From: a bacterium
GTDB taxonomy: Bacteria; Bdellovibrionota_G; JALEGL01
Length of the DNA stretch: 49,303 nt
NCBI GenBank assembly: GCA_022763185.1
Contig: JALEGL010000002.1
Span: forward strand, 1-49,303
Reading direction: 5' to 3'
Shown here piece after piece: positions 33,032 through 41,342 of this stretch (positions within the stretch are counted from its first letter, which is position 1; each line of letters starts with the position of its first letter). Under the pieces are notes generated by a model. That model was not told the DNA's origin, did no database searches, and saw nothing but the letters and a program-made list of their open reading frames with translations. A program made the translations under genes and the position numbers.

Positions 33032-33778
33032 ATGAATTTTAAATTAGAGCGTCCTCTCTGTTTTTATGATTTAGAATGCACAGGGGTCAGTACGGTTAAA
33101 GATAAAATTGTCCAAATTTGCATCATCAAATTACATCCAGATGGCACAAGAGACATTTATAAAAAATACATTAATCCAGGCATGCCTATTCCTCCAGAAT
33201 CGATAGCTGTGCATGGTATAACGGATGAAAAGGTTAAAGACTGTCCACAATTTCCAGACCTAGCGGCAGAGATTTTAGCGTTTTTTGCTGGCGCAGATAT
33301 TGCTGGTTACAACTCCAATCAGTACGATGTTCCACTGCTCATTGAAGAGTTTGCCAGAGCCAACATGAGTTTTCCACATGAAGACGCCAAACTCATTGAT
33401 ATGAGCGTGATTTTTAGAAAAAAGGAACCCAGAACCTTAACCGCAGCCCTTAAATTTTATGCCAATAAAGATTTAGAAGGGGCACATGATGCACAAAATG
33501 ATGTTGAAGCCACCATTGATGTGTTTGTGGGTCAATGTCAAAAATACGAAGACATTGCACAAATGAATATCCATCAGCTGCATGATTATTGTACACGTCC
33601 GGGTGTGGTGGATTACGGTGGAAAGCTTAAAAAAAATCCGCAAGGCGACATTGTCTTTACCTTTGGCAAACACAAAGATCAACCGGTAAAAAACCATCCA
33701 GACTATGCCAAGTGGATGCTGAACTCAGATTTTCCCAGCGATACCAAAAATATCTTACGCAAGCTCATTGAGCTCTAG
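33032..33778 (+). CDS. DEDD 3'-5' exonuclease, exonuclease X / DnaQ-like
   Basis: 248 residues. Exo I motif FYDLECTG (Asp13, Glu15), Exo II region ADIAGYNSNQYDVPLL, and Exo III HDAQNDVEAT with the His and Asp of the DEDDh type. The C-terminal 50 residues (FTFGKHKDQPVKNHPDYAKW) form the small module found at the end of exonuclease X-like proteins, often annotated DUF3820. It probably degrades single-stranded DNA or acts in repair; it is not obviously a polymerase proofreading subunit. AGGGA lies seven bases before ATG 33032. Confidence 0.88.
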   Translation: MNFKLERPLCFYDLECTGVSTVKDKIVQICIIKLHPDGTRDIYKKYINPGMPIPPESIAVHGITDEKVKDCPQFPDLAAEILAFFAGADIAGYNSNQYDVPLLIEEFARANMSFPHEDAKLIDMSVIFRKKEPRTLTAALKFYANKDLEGAHDAQNDVEATIDVFVGQCQKYEDIAQMNIHQLHDYCTRPGVVDYGGKLKKNPQGDIVFTFGKHKDQPVKNHPDYAKWMLNSDFPSDTKNILRKLIEL

Positions 33779-33805
33779 CCTAAACATTTTATTTTCTATC
33801 AAAAC

Positions 33806-34813
33806 TTAAAACGAAGCATCAAAGCTTATATCAGAGACATTGGTGTTCAAGCCTTTTTGATATTCGGTTACTCTTTTTTCAAAGAAATTGGTCAAAGGTT
33901 GAACATCTTGCAAAATCATAAATGAAAAAGGATTGCTTACTTTGTAATGCTTGTCATAGCCCAATTGTGTTAAGCGAACATCGGCAATGTGTTGCAAGTA
34001 CTGTTTCATATCTTTTTCGGTTAAACCCGTCACACCAAAACTTAAGGCATCTTTACAAAACAGCAATTCCGCTTCAATGGCCTCTTCCAACATGGCATGA
34101 ACCTTTGCTTTAAGCGTTTCTGTAAACAGCTCTGGATATTCTTTTTTGATGACCTCAATCACGGCCATGGCACCATTGATATGCATGCTTTCATCTCTAA
34201 ACACCCAGTTGGTGGCTGTGGACAAGCCAGGCAATAAGCCTTTGCTTCTTAAAAAATACACATAGGCAAATGAGCCAAAGAAAAATAATCCTTCAATCAC
34301 AGCTGCAAAACAAATCAAGTTTTCTAAAAAGGCTTGGCGTTCTTCTGTTGTCTGAGTAGCTTGCAATTGGTCAATGCTATCCATGTATTTAAAACAAAAA
34401 TCGGCTTTGGTTTTGATGCTTTCTATTTGCATGTAGGCAGAAAATGCATCATTTCTTTCTTTTGGATCTGGAATATAATTATCAACCAGAAGCAAGTAGG
34501 TTTCAACATGCAGCATTTCGTCAAACAGTTGTTTGCCAAGAAACATTCTATATTCGGGAGAGTTGACGTGTTTATAAAAATTAAGCACTAAATTGTGTGC
34601 CACAATGTTATCGGCAGTTGCAAAAAAAGCCACCAAACGTCTGATTAAATGAGCTTCAGAAGGCTGGATTTTATCTCTTAAGTGCTCAATGTCCATTGAG
34701 AAGTCTATTTCATCTGTGGTCCAGATGTTTTTGATAGAATCTCTGTACAGTTGAAAAAACTGTGGATACTGCATGGGTCTTAAGGTTAAATTTAATTTTG
34801 GGTCAAGAATCAT
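33806..34813 (-). CDS. nrdB: Ribonucleotide reductase class Ia beta subunit
   Basis: 335 residues. All six di-iron ligands are present with E. coli NrdB spacing (Asp68, Glu99, His102, Glu174, Glu208, His211), and the radical tyrosine is there (Tyr106 in EMLHVETY, four after the His). It is therefore an oxygen-dependent tyrosyl-radical subunit rather than a class Ic type lacking the tyrosine. The C-terminal tail for docking to NrdA ends VSDISFDASF. AAGGAG lies before ATG 34813, and the nrdA stop is 31 bases upstream, so nrdA and nrdB form one operon. Confidence 0.96.
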   Translation of the reverse strand: MILDPKLNLTLRPMQYPQFFQLYRDSIKNIWTTDEIDFSMDIEHLRDKIQPSEAHLIRRLVAFFATADNIVAHNLVLNFYKHVNSPEYRMFLGKQLFDEMLHVETYLLLVDNYIPDPKERNDAFSAYMQIESIKTKADFCFKYMDSIDQLQATQTTEERQAFLENLICFAAVIEGLFFFGSFAYVYFLRSKGLLPGLSTATNWVFRDESMHINGAMAVIEVIKKEYPELFTETLKAKVHAMLEEAIEAELLFCKDALSFGVTGLTEKDMKQYLQHIADVRLTQLGYDKHYKVSNPFSFMILQDVQPLTNFFEKRVTEYQKGLNTNVSDISFDASF

Positions 34814-34844
34814 TTTTTATTCTCCTTATCAGTCCAGAAATGAC

Positions 34845-37190
34845 TTACTGACAGCTTTCACAAGACTCTGGGTTTTCCAAAGAGCAGGCAAGCGCTTCTT
34901 CACTTAAACGAGCGTCCGGCAAGCTCTGACTGTTTGAGTTCTCGTGCTGCGTGGTTTTGTTGATGCTGGTTTTTGCCCTTGATCTTAAATAATAGGTGGT
35001 TTTCACACCCGATTTCCAAGCATACATGTACATGGAAGACAATTTATTCAGATCAGGCGCTTCCATAAATAAATTGAGGGATTGCGACTGACAAACAAAA
35101 GCTGAACGAGAAACGGCCATATCAATCAACTGCTTCTGAGAGATCTCCCAGGATGTTTTGTATACATCTTTTATTTTTTGTGGAATTTCTTCAATGTTCT
35201 GAACAGACCCGTCATGCATGACAATTTTATCTCTTAGACTGTGTGACCAGAGTTTTTCAGCTTTTAAGGCTTCAATCAGATACTTATTAACTTGCAAAAA
35301 CTCACCGCTGAGTGTTTCGCGTTTAAAGATATTGGCCGTTTGCGGCTCTATGCTTTCATAGACGCCTTGTATACTGGCAATGGTTGCCGTAGGTGCAATG
35401 GCAATCATCAAACTGTTGCGAATACCTTGGTTTTTTACTTTTTCAGCCAAAGCTTGCCAATCATAATTAAGCGCAGGCATGTGTTGTTGATACTCAGAAG
35501 CCAGCATGGGTTGCAGCATGGCTTTGGCATATTTAGAGTTGTCAAACTCTTCAAACGATCCAAGCTCTTGAGCAAGTTCAACACTTTTTTCAACCGCGTG
35601 GTAATACACACACTCAGATATTTTATCAGACAAAATTTTAGCTTCATCGCTTTCAAAGGGGATGTTCATTTTAAATAAAACATCCTGCAAGCCCATAATC
35701 CCTAGACCAATAGGACGCCATTGTTGATTGGAGTTTTTGGCTTTGGCGGTAGGATAGAAGTTGATATCAACCACTCTGTCCAAATATTTTACGGCGGTTT
35801 GCGCGGTTTGTTTCAAGCCTTCAAAGTCAAACTCGGTTTTAGACACAACAAAGCTCGCTAAATTGATGCTGCCTAAGTTACAAACAGCAGTGTGCTGTGA
35901 ATCGGTTACTTCTAAAATCTCAGTGCATAAGTTAGAACTGTGAATGATGTTATTATTTTTACCGGTTTGCGCAGATCTTAAGTTGGCTTTATCTTTAAAA
36001 CACATCCAGCCATTCCCGGTTTCAGCCAAAGTTTTAATCATCTTTGCATACAGTTCACGCGCCGGAATTTGTTTTTTATAAAGCTCTTGAGCCTCATAGG
36101 CTTTGTATTTTTCATTAAATGCTTCACCATACAGCTCATTAAGCTCAGGGGCATCACTGGGGCAAAACAAGCTCCAGTTTTCATTGTTTTCAACCCGCTG
36201 CATGAATAAGTCAGAAATCCAAAGAGCAAGGTTAAGGTTATGAGTTCTTCGCTCTTCCGCACCGGTATTGTTACGCAACATCAAGAAGTCTTCAATATCT
36301 GCATGCCAGTTTTCTAAATAAATGGCTGCTGCGCCTTTGCGTTTTCCACCTTGATTGACAGCATGCACTGAAGAGTCAAAAACTTTTAAAAATGGAATAA
36401 TACCATTGCTTAAACCATTGGTTCCTTTGATCAATGAACCGGATGAGCGGACTTTGGTCCAATCAATGCCAATACCGCCAGAAAATTTAGAAAGCTTGGC
36501 GCAATCGGTAATGGAACTGTAAATACCATCTAGACTATCATCTTCAACGGTTAACAAGTAACATGAACTCAATTGCGGTCTTTGCGTACCGGAATTGAAA
36601 AGAGTAGGGGTGGCTGGAGAGTATTTAAAGGTGCTCATCAGCTCATAAAACTCAAGTGCTTCATCTGTATTTTGGCTTAAACCCAAAGCGACGCGCATGT
36701 ATAGCCACTGCGGTCGTTCGATGACGGTTCTTTGTTTGGGATGTCTTAACAAATAACGATCATACACAGTTTGTAAGCCAAAATACTCAAATAAATCATC
36801 TCTTTGGTGGGCAATGCTGTATTCTAAGCGGTCAAAATCTTGGCTGGCCAGGTCATACACTTCTTTGCTCAATAAATTAAGGTCATAGGCGTTTTGAATG
36901 TATTCACGGAAAGAAGTGTCACGCCCAACTTCTTTTCTAATCATGTCAGCAAGCATGCGTGCTGCAACTTTTGAGTAAGCGGGTTCTTCAGCCATCAACA
37001 TCACGGCATTCTGAATGGATAATTTATCCAATTCTTCCGTGGTGCTGTTTTCATGCAAGCCACTGATGGTCTTTTTTGCTATTTCAATGGATTCTACATT
37101 ATCAATTCCGCGACAGGCTTTGTCCACGGCATAAAGAATTTTTTCTATTTTGACGTCTTCATAAGAACCGTCACGTTTGATAACTCTCAT
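34845..37190 (-). CDS. nrdA: Ribonucleotide reductase class Ia alpha subunit
   Basis: 781 residues. The N-terminal ATP-cone (MRVIKRDGSYEDVKIEKI to about residue 90) gives dATP feedback control. Active-site cysteines are in LSSCYLL, SNLCTEIL (with the catalytic Glu) and HTAVCNLGSINLA; the radical-path tyrosine pair is in TTYYLRSRA. The C-terminal shuttle pair is CESC at the very end. It reduces ribonucleoside diphosphates to deoxy forms with NrdB. AAGG lies eight bases before ATG 37190. I did not find a convincing pair of NrdR boxes upstream. dgt in the same window acts on the opposite side of dNTP balance. Confidence 0.96.
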   Translation of the reverse strand: MRVIKRDGSYEDVKIEKILYAVDKACRGIDNVESIEIAKKTISGLHENSTTEELDKLSIQNAVMLMAEEPAYSKVAARMLADMIRKEVGRDTSFREYIQNAYDLNLLSKEVYDLASQDFDRLEYSIAHQRDDLFEYFGLQTVYDRYLLRHPKQRTVIERPQWLYMRVALGLSQNTDEALEFYELMSTFKYSPATPTLFNSGTQRPQLSSCYLLTVEDDSLDGIYSSITDCAKLSKFSGGIGIDWTKVRSSGSLIKGTNGLSNGIIPFLKVFDSSVHAVNQGGKRKGAAAIYLENWHADIEDFLMLRNNTGAEERRTHNLNLALWISDLFMQRVENNENWSLFCPSDAPELNELYGEAFNEKYKAYEAQELYKKQIPARELYAKMIKTLAETGNGWMCFKDKANLRSAQTGKNNNIIHSSNLCTEILEVTDSQHTAVCNLGSINLASFVVSKTEFDFEGLKQTAQTAVKYLDRVVDINFYPTAKAKNSNQQWRPIGLGIMGLQDVLFKMNIPFESDEAKILSDKISECVYYHAVEKSVELAQELGSFEEFDNSKYAKAMLQPMLASEYQQHMPALNYDWQALAEKVKNQGIRNSLMIAIAPTATIASIQGVYESIEPQTANIFKRETLSGEFLQVNKYLIEALKAEKLWSHSLRDKIVMHDGSVQNIEEIPQKIKDVYKTSWEISQKQLIDMAVSRSAFVCQSQSLNLFMEAPDLNKLSSMYMYAWKSGVKTTYYLRSRAKTSINKTTQHENSNSQSLPDARLSEEALACSLENPESCESCQ

Positions 37191-37239
37191 AATTCTACCT
37201 TCTGAGCTAAAAATATTTGGATAATAGGGCTACGAGATA

Positions 37240-37491
37240 ATGAACAACAGAACTGTTTCACACTTCCTCCTCGGGATATTAAAGGTTAAATCAATCAACG
37301 ATCGGGCTTATGCATTTACCGTTGCGGGACAGCGTTGGATTTTCACCAAACTTCAGTCAATTGATCAATATCTAGATTACATAAATTCAGTGCAGGATCT
37401 TGTCAAAGAAATAAAATTAATTTTAAACTCTACAGCTAAATATGACCAAATTCGTTCCCAAAAAGAAGGTATGAGGCCTGACATAACTTGA
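37240..37491 (+). CDS. Small hypothetical protein divergent from nrdA
   Basis: 83 residues, not recognised; it starts MNNRTVSHFLLGILK and has a mixed hydrophobic/charged composition without signal peptide or domain motif. A weak GAGA ribosome site precedes ATG 37240. Several codons (CGG, CTC, GCG) are rarer in the neighbouring genes, so it is either acquired DNA or a chance frame. The remaining gap to 37583 holds nothing I can name. Confidence 0.4.
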   Translation: MNNRTVSHFLLGILKVKSINDRAYAFTVAGQRWIFTKLQSIDQYLDYINSVQDLVKEIKLILNSTAKYDQIRSQKEGMRPDIT

Positions 37492-37583
37492 AGAAGGCTG
37501 ATTTTGAGATCAAGCATGTATTTTCTCAAATATAATTTAACATAATATACATTATCAGAAGTAGAATATATTTCAGGATGCAC

Positions 37584-38123
37584 TTAGTATTTAATATTTG
37601 AGTATTGGCCTCTTGGTGCACGATTTATTATTTCTGACCTTCTTGCATAACCCAGTTCATTTATTCTTGGCGTATAGTTTTTTTCTTCAGCAACCAAGAT
37701 TCCTTCATTGGAACAAAAAAATTGGTCATGCGTAATATCAATAATAAAACTCCTATTGTTAAATTTTACAATAACTACGGCATGAAATATTTGAGTATTA
37801 TCAACCTGCCCATTGGGATGATAAAAAAGTAAATTGGATTTTAATTGGCTATGCTTTCGTAAAGCACTATTTAATTTTTGACTGGTTGTATCGCAATGAT
37901 GTAAATTACCTGTTTGATAAGCAATCTTTCTGTATTCAGAATAAATCCTTATCATTTCATCTTTTATTGGCTTACCTTTTTGACTGTTCAAATAATCTAT
38001 CAAATCATTTGTTTCGTTAAAGTCTGTATAAATTCTTACTTCATTAGAAGGTAAAAACTCACATATATTTTGTCCAAAACTGTATGAAGCTATAAAAAGC
38101 ATTATACACAATGATTTTTTCAA
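37584..38123 (-). CDS. Secreted protein with possible papain-like Cys-His-Asp triad
   Basis: 179 residues with a short signal peptide (KK then hydrophobic, cleavage near SFG-QN). The layout after residue 70 fits papain-like or transglutaminase-like folds: Cys77 at the start of a helix (HHCDTTSQKLNSAL), His114 opening a strand (FHAVVIVKF) and Asp129 in the next strand (SFIIDITHDQFF). No family name is certain. The start is TTG 38123 because it restores the basic start of the signal peptide and AGG lies upstream; ATG 38102 would remove the basic residues. It is separate from the following cluster by 148 bases with no visible feature. Confidence 0.6.
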   Translation of the reverse strand: MKKSLCIMLFIASYSFGQNICEFLPSNEVRIYTDFNETNDLIDYLNSQKGKPIKDEMIRIYSEYRKIAYQTGNLHHCDTTSQKLNSALRKHSQLKSNLLFYHPNGQVDNTQIFHAVVIVKFNNRSFIIDITHDQFFCSNEGILVAEEKNYTPRINELGYARRSEIINRAPRGQYSNIKY

Positions 38124-38271
38124 AAAGAGCCTGCTATTTAAAAATTTGATTATCGTTCCCCCACAAAACGTATTTATTTATTACTCATTACTATTATACC
38201 TAAATACTCAATAAGATGTAAATCATAAAATACAGAAACACTCAGGCAGGTTTATTACCCTTATAACCTAC

Positions 38272-38994
38272 TTACGAATTGAATTTATGATACAATTGAA
38301 AATCTTTATTTTTATTGCGATCGATATAGACTTTTAAACTCAAACCGTAGCCTTTTTTATAAAAATTTTTTATTAAGATATGACAGGTTTTGCTGGATTT
38401 GGCCGCAACAGCATTGCATGTACTTTTAAAGTTTCTAAAATACTTTATAGGCTTTGTTTTTAACGCTAAAAAGCCTCTTCGTTTAAAAGTACTGATTTCA
38501 AAATCACAATTCTCTAAGGCCCTACTCTTTTGATTGTTGATTTTAAGCTCTATAATCATATGCTGATGAATGTATTTTAACTGTTTTAACTCTACAGAAA
38601 CTGCACCTTGTTGTTGTTTTGTATTCGATATTTCAGTACTGAACTGACTTAAGTTAATAGAACTTTTTTTACGATTCTTGATAAACAATGCGCAAGGTTT
38701 ACGCTTATATTTATTGTATTTGTAGATAATCTTATGTCTTTGTTGTCCAGAGACAATAACCATAGCTGTTGCTTTGTGATTGTTTTTAAAATGAATCTTT
38801 AATGTTTTGTATTTCTGAGTGTCTATATCAACTTTTGTATTGTTTAACTCTTTGTATTCTACCGAGTCTATGACCTGATTTAAATGAATAATACAGGTTT
38901 TACTCTGGCCATACTGTAAAGTGTATGTTTTTGCATGAAGCATAGCCGGCATAAAACAAAAAAGGTAACCCATCAATAGCCGTAAGCTTGCCAT
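38272..38994 (-). CDS. Secreted basic protein of unknown function
   Basis: 240 residues; the signal peptide ends at LHA-KTY (about residue 21). The mature protein is Lys-rich (estimated pI above 10), with beta-strand character and six cysteines (KTCIIH, KPCAL, ENCDF, STCNA, KTCHIL and one in the leader). The closing segment VYIDRNKNKDFQLYH resembles a calcium loop but lacks the full DxDxDG pattern. No family recognised. It starts two bases after the barrel protein gene stop, so it is the last gene of a three-gene operon with the FG-GAP lipoprotein and the barrel protein. Confidence 0.65.
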   Translation of the reverse strand: MASLRLLMGYLFCFMPAMLHAKTYTLQYGQSKTCIIHLNQVIDSVEYKELNNTKVDIDTQKYKTLKIHFKNNHKATAMVIVSGQQRHKIIYKYNKYKRKPCALFIKNRKKSSINLSQFSTEISNTKQQQGAVSVELKQLKYIHQHMIIELKINNQKSRALENCDFEISTFKRRGFLALKTKPIKYFRNFKSTCNAVAAKSSKTCHILIKNFYKKGYGLSLKVYIDRNKNKDFQLYHKFNS

Positions 38995-38996
38995 CG

Positions 38997-39506
38997 TTAA
39001 AACTCAATCAATGCAGATAGTTGAAAAAACTCCCAAATCAATTCATGGGGTTTTTCTGCCATAACAATGGCTTGATTGGATAAACGCAATGATAAAAAAG
39101 GAGAAAGACTGTCTACAGGAAAAATAAAGCCAAATCCTATGCTTGCACCATAGTTTTGTGTGGGTTGAAACTGAACAAGTGCCCCCAAACTAAAATAAGG
39201 TTTTACTTGAAATTGATGGGAAACAATATTTAACCTGGGCTGCAACCAAAATTCATTTAAACCTTCAACAGCATATGAGACATGGGTTTCAAATTGATAA
39301 TTTTTTTGCAGTTGAACAATATGATTAAATCCAATGTTAAAATCACCGGCTTCTTTTTTGGGCTGAAAATAATAACTATCCCCTACACTTAACCCTAGAA
39401 GATGTTGATTAATATTTTGAGCATTGGCTTTAGTATATAATAAGATAGCCAGGCTTAAGAACACTTTATAAAGCAAGAAAAGTTTGAGGCTGTTTAATCT
39501 ATTCAT
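38997..39506 (-). CDS. Probable small outer-membrane beta-barrel protein
   Basis: 169 residues from ATG 39506. The signal peptide ends ANA-QNI. The rest is a series of amphipathic strands with aromatic girdles (HLLGLSVGDSYYF, YQFETHVSYAVEGL, VKPYFSLGALVQF, YGASIGFGFIFPV) and the protein ends in a strand closing with Phe (LSALIEF), the usual C-terminal signal for insertion by the BAM complex. About eight strands fit. The frame is open 28 codons upstream, but that part overlaps the previous gene; ATG 39506 overlaps the previous stop by eight bases, a normal coupling. Confidence 0.7.
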   Translation of the reverse strand: MNRLNSLKLFLLYKVFLSLAILLYTKANAQNINQHLLGLSVGDSYYFQPKKEAGDFNIGFNHIVQLQKNYQFETHVSYAVEGLNEFWLQPRLNIVSHQFQVKPYFSLGALVQFQPTQNYGASIGFGFIFPVDSLSPFLSLRLSNQAIVMAEKPHELIWEFFQLSALIEF

Positions 39507-41211
39507 CTTTATAAATTTTGATGTTAACAACTGAAGGGTTTTGCCAGTTTCCCTGACTATTGGATTGTACAAACAGTAAAAACCGTTCATTCAAATTATT
39601 TTTGATGGGTAAAAATACTGCTTGTTCATTAGACTCTCCCAACTGTAAGTCTGTTAAATAGTTTAAAGTTTCATTGCTGTTGGATAATTTAACATCAAAA
39701 AACAGCGCATGATTGGATGGATTCCGATTTAGGAAAAGATAATCAAAAAAGCCATCACCATCAAAGTCAAAAGACTTAACTTGAAGGTGATATTCATCTT
39801 GTACAATATTATGCGAGTTAAGATAAACGGTTTGTTGATCAGATACAATCTGATTCATTTCAAGGTAATTAAAATCTGAATAATTACATGAAGTTTGAGA
39901 GCTAATGCATTGATTGTAAATCAAATTATAATCCAAGTGACTGTCTAAATTCACATCTTCTAGAATTGAAACTCGCGCTTTAGGAAAACTATTGCTTGTT
40001 ACATATGGGGCAATGCCTTGGTCAAGAATGTCATCAAAAATATGGCGTGAATGGATGGCCTCACCTAAATAATAAGACTTGTTTTTTCCTCCATAAAGAA
40101 CCGTCATTACTTTTTCTTGGTCATTGCTGTCGGGCTTATACCAACCATTGATGATGATATCATCATGACCATCAAAGTTGATATCTTTTGAGTTGGAAAA
40201 GTAGGTATTGGCATCACCAAAAATTCCTGAAGGATATTGACTATGTAAACTACTATACTCTGTATAATCATCTTTACTTAAAGTGTTACTGTTTTTATTG
40301 TAGACAAAGAAATCCAACTTTGCTGGCAATACCGTAAAGTTTTCTTGATAGGCATTGCCGTTGAATTGCATGATTCTTCCTTTTGAACCGCCTTCTAAAT
40401 TGGCACAGCCTATTTTAGCTCCTGCATACTCATAAAAGTATCCAGTTTCTGCAGAGTAAGTGTGTGCGCCATGGTACTCAGCCGATTCAGTAAAAGTTTT
40501 ATTATTAAGCATGGGTCCAAAATAAACTTTAATTTTTCCAGCAGTTCCATGATAACGATTTCCCAAAACTATATCTTGAATGCCATCTCCATTAACGTCA
40601 CAGTTATACGTTGAGCTATACCAATGCTCTTCGGAAACATCCCACTGATTTTGAAAATCTGGGCCTAATAAAATTTTTGGTTGGCTATCTATATGTAAAA
40701 ATGCATCCATATAACCATCTAAATTGATGTCACCAACTTCAAAAAATTTAGCCTCATGTTGACCAATATTTTCTGCTTTTATAAAAGAGTGTTCATTGTG
40801 ATATTCATACTGATGCGTGTTTTTAAATACTTTGATAGATTTGTGAGTGACTCGGTCATCTTGATCAATAACAACAACATCTAAGTCATACATGCCATCC
40901 ACACCAATATTATCCAGATCAATCCAGTGTGAACCTTCTTTTATAGGCTGATCACCATAGTTTAAGTCTAAACTCCCTAAGTTAATTTTTATTTGCTTCA
41001 AAGCCTTTGAACTGTGAATATGATAATAAAGTTTAAAGTTGTTGTTGAATCGAATACCATCAAATATAGGTATGGCTGTATAAGCATCACCTATAATGTA
41101 ATCAAAACTCAAATTAATTTTGGGCTGTTCTAGCTCTGCCGGCGACCTGAAACCACAAGCAGAATATAAGCCAAGCAATAGCAATAAACTCATTTTTTTT
41201 ATCGACAACAT
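39499..41211 (-). CDS. FG-GAP/VCBS-repeat lipoprotein
   Basis: About 570 residues with a lipobox leader (LLLLLGLYSAC). After an N-terminal immunoglobulin-like part (to about residue 150) there are at least five FG-GAP/VCBS-type calcium loops: VGDINLDGYMDAFL, CDVNGDGIQDIVLG, DINFDGHDDIIING, EDVNLDSHLDYNLI and FDFDGDGFFDYLFL. This predicts a beta-propeller, often used for adhesion or sugar binding on the cell surface. I use ATG 41211 as the start (LSIKK then hydrophobic); an ATG six codons on is also possible and the upstream 41235 is less likely. First gene of the operon with the barrel and basic proteins. Confidence 0.85.
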   Translation of the reverse strand: MLSIKKMSLLLLLGLYSACGFRSPAELEQPKINLSFDYIIGDAYTAIPIFDGIRFNNNFKLYYHIHSSKALKQIKINLGSLDLNYGDQPIKEGSHWIDLDNIGVDGMYDLDVVVIDQDDRVTHKSIKVFKNTHQYEYHNEHSFIKAENIGQHEAKFFEVGDINLDGYMDAFLHIDSQPKILLGPDFQNQWDVSEEHWYSSTYNCDVNGDGIQDIVLGNRYHGTAGKIKVYFGPMLNNKTFTESAEYHGAHTYSAETGYFYEYAGAKIGCANLEGGSKGRIMQFNGNAYQENFTVLPAKLDFFVYNKNSNTLSKDDYTEYSSLHSQYPSGIFGDANTYFSNSKDINFDGHDDIIINGWYKPDSNDQEKVMTVLYGGKNKSYYLGEAIHSRHIFDDILDQGIAPYVTSNSFPKARVSILEDVNLDSHLDYNLIYNQCISSQTSCNYSDFNYLEMNQIVSDQQTVYLNSHNIVQDEYHLQVKSFDFDGDGFFDYLFLNRNPSNHALFFDVKLSNSNETLNYLTDLQLGESNEQAVFLPIKNNLNERFLLFVQSNSQGNWQNPSVVNIKIYKDE

Positions 41212-41342
41212 GTTCAGGACTTCTGCACAGTCCATGCCAACAAAAAAATACTTATACTTTTAAATATTTAAGCTTTCATTGATGTGAATTTTGTTCAATT
41301 TATGAACAGAGTGTTTATAATTAAAACACCTTGTATTATATA

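Noticed and set aside
35435-35656. Frames of 60-130 codons opposite or within nrdA and nrdB
   Set aside because: Shadows of two fully recognisable enzymes with all catalytic residues in the other frame.
37377-37583. Minus-strand frame of 68 codons after the orphan gene
   Set aside because: No ribosome site, no recognisable features, and it overlaps the orphan frame; likely chance in AT-rich DNA.
39507-39590. N-terminal 28-codon extension of the barrel protein
   Set aside because: It lies within the end of the FG-GAP gene and would bury the signal peptide; ATG 39506 restores a normal leader.
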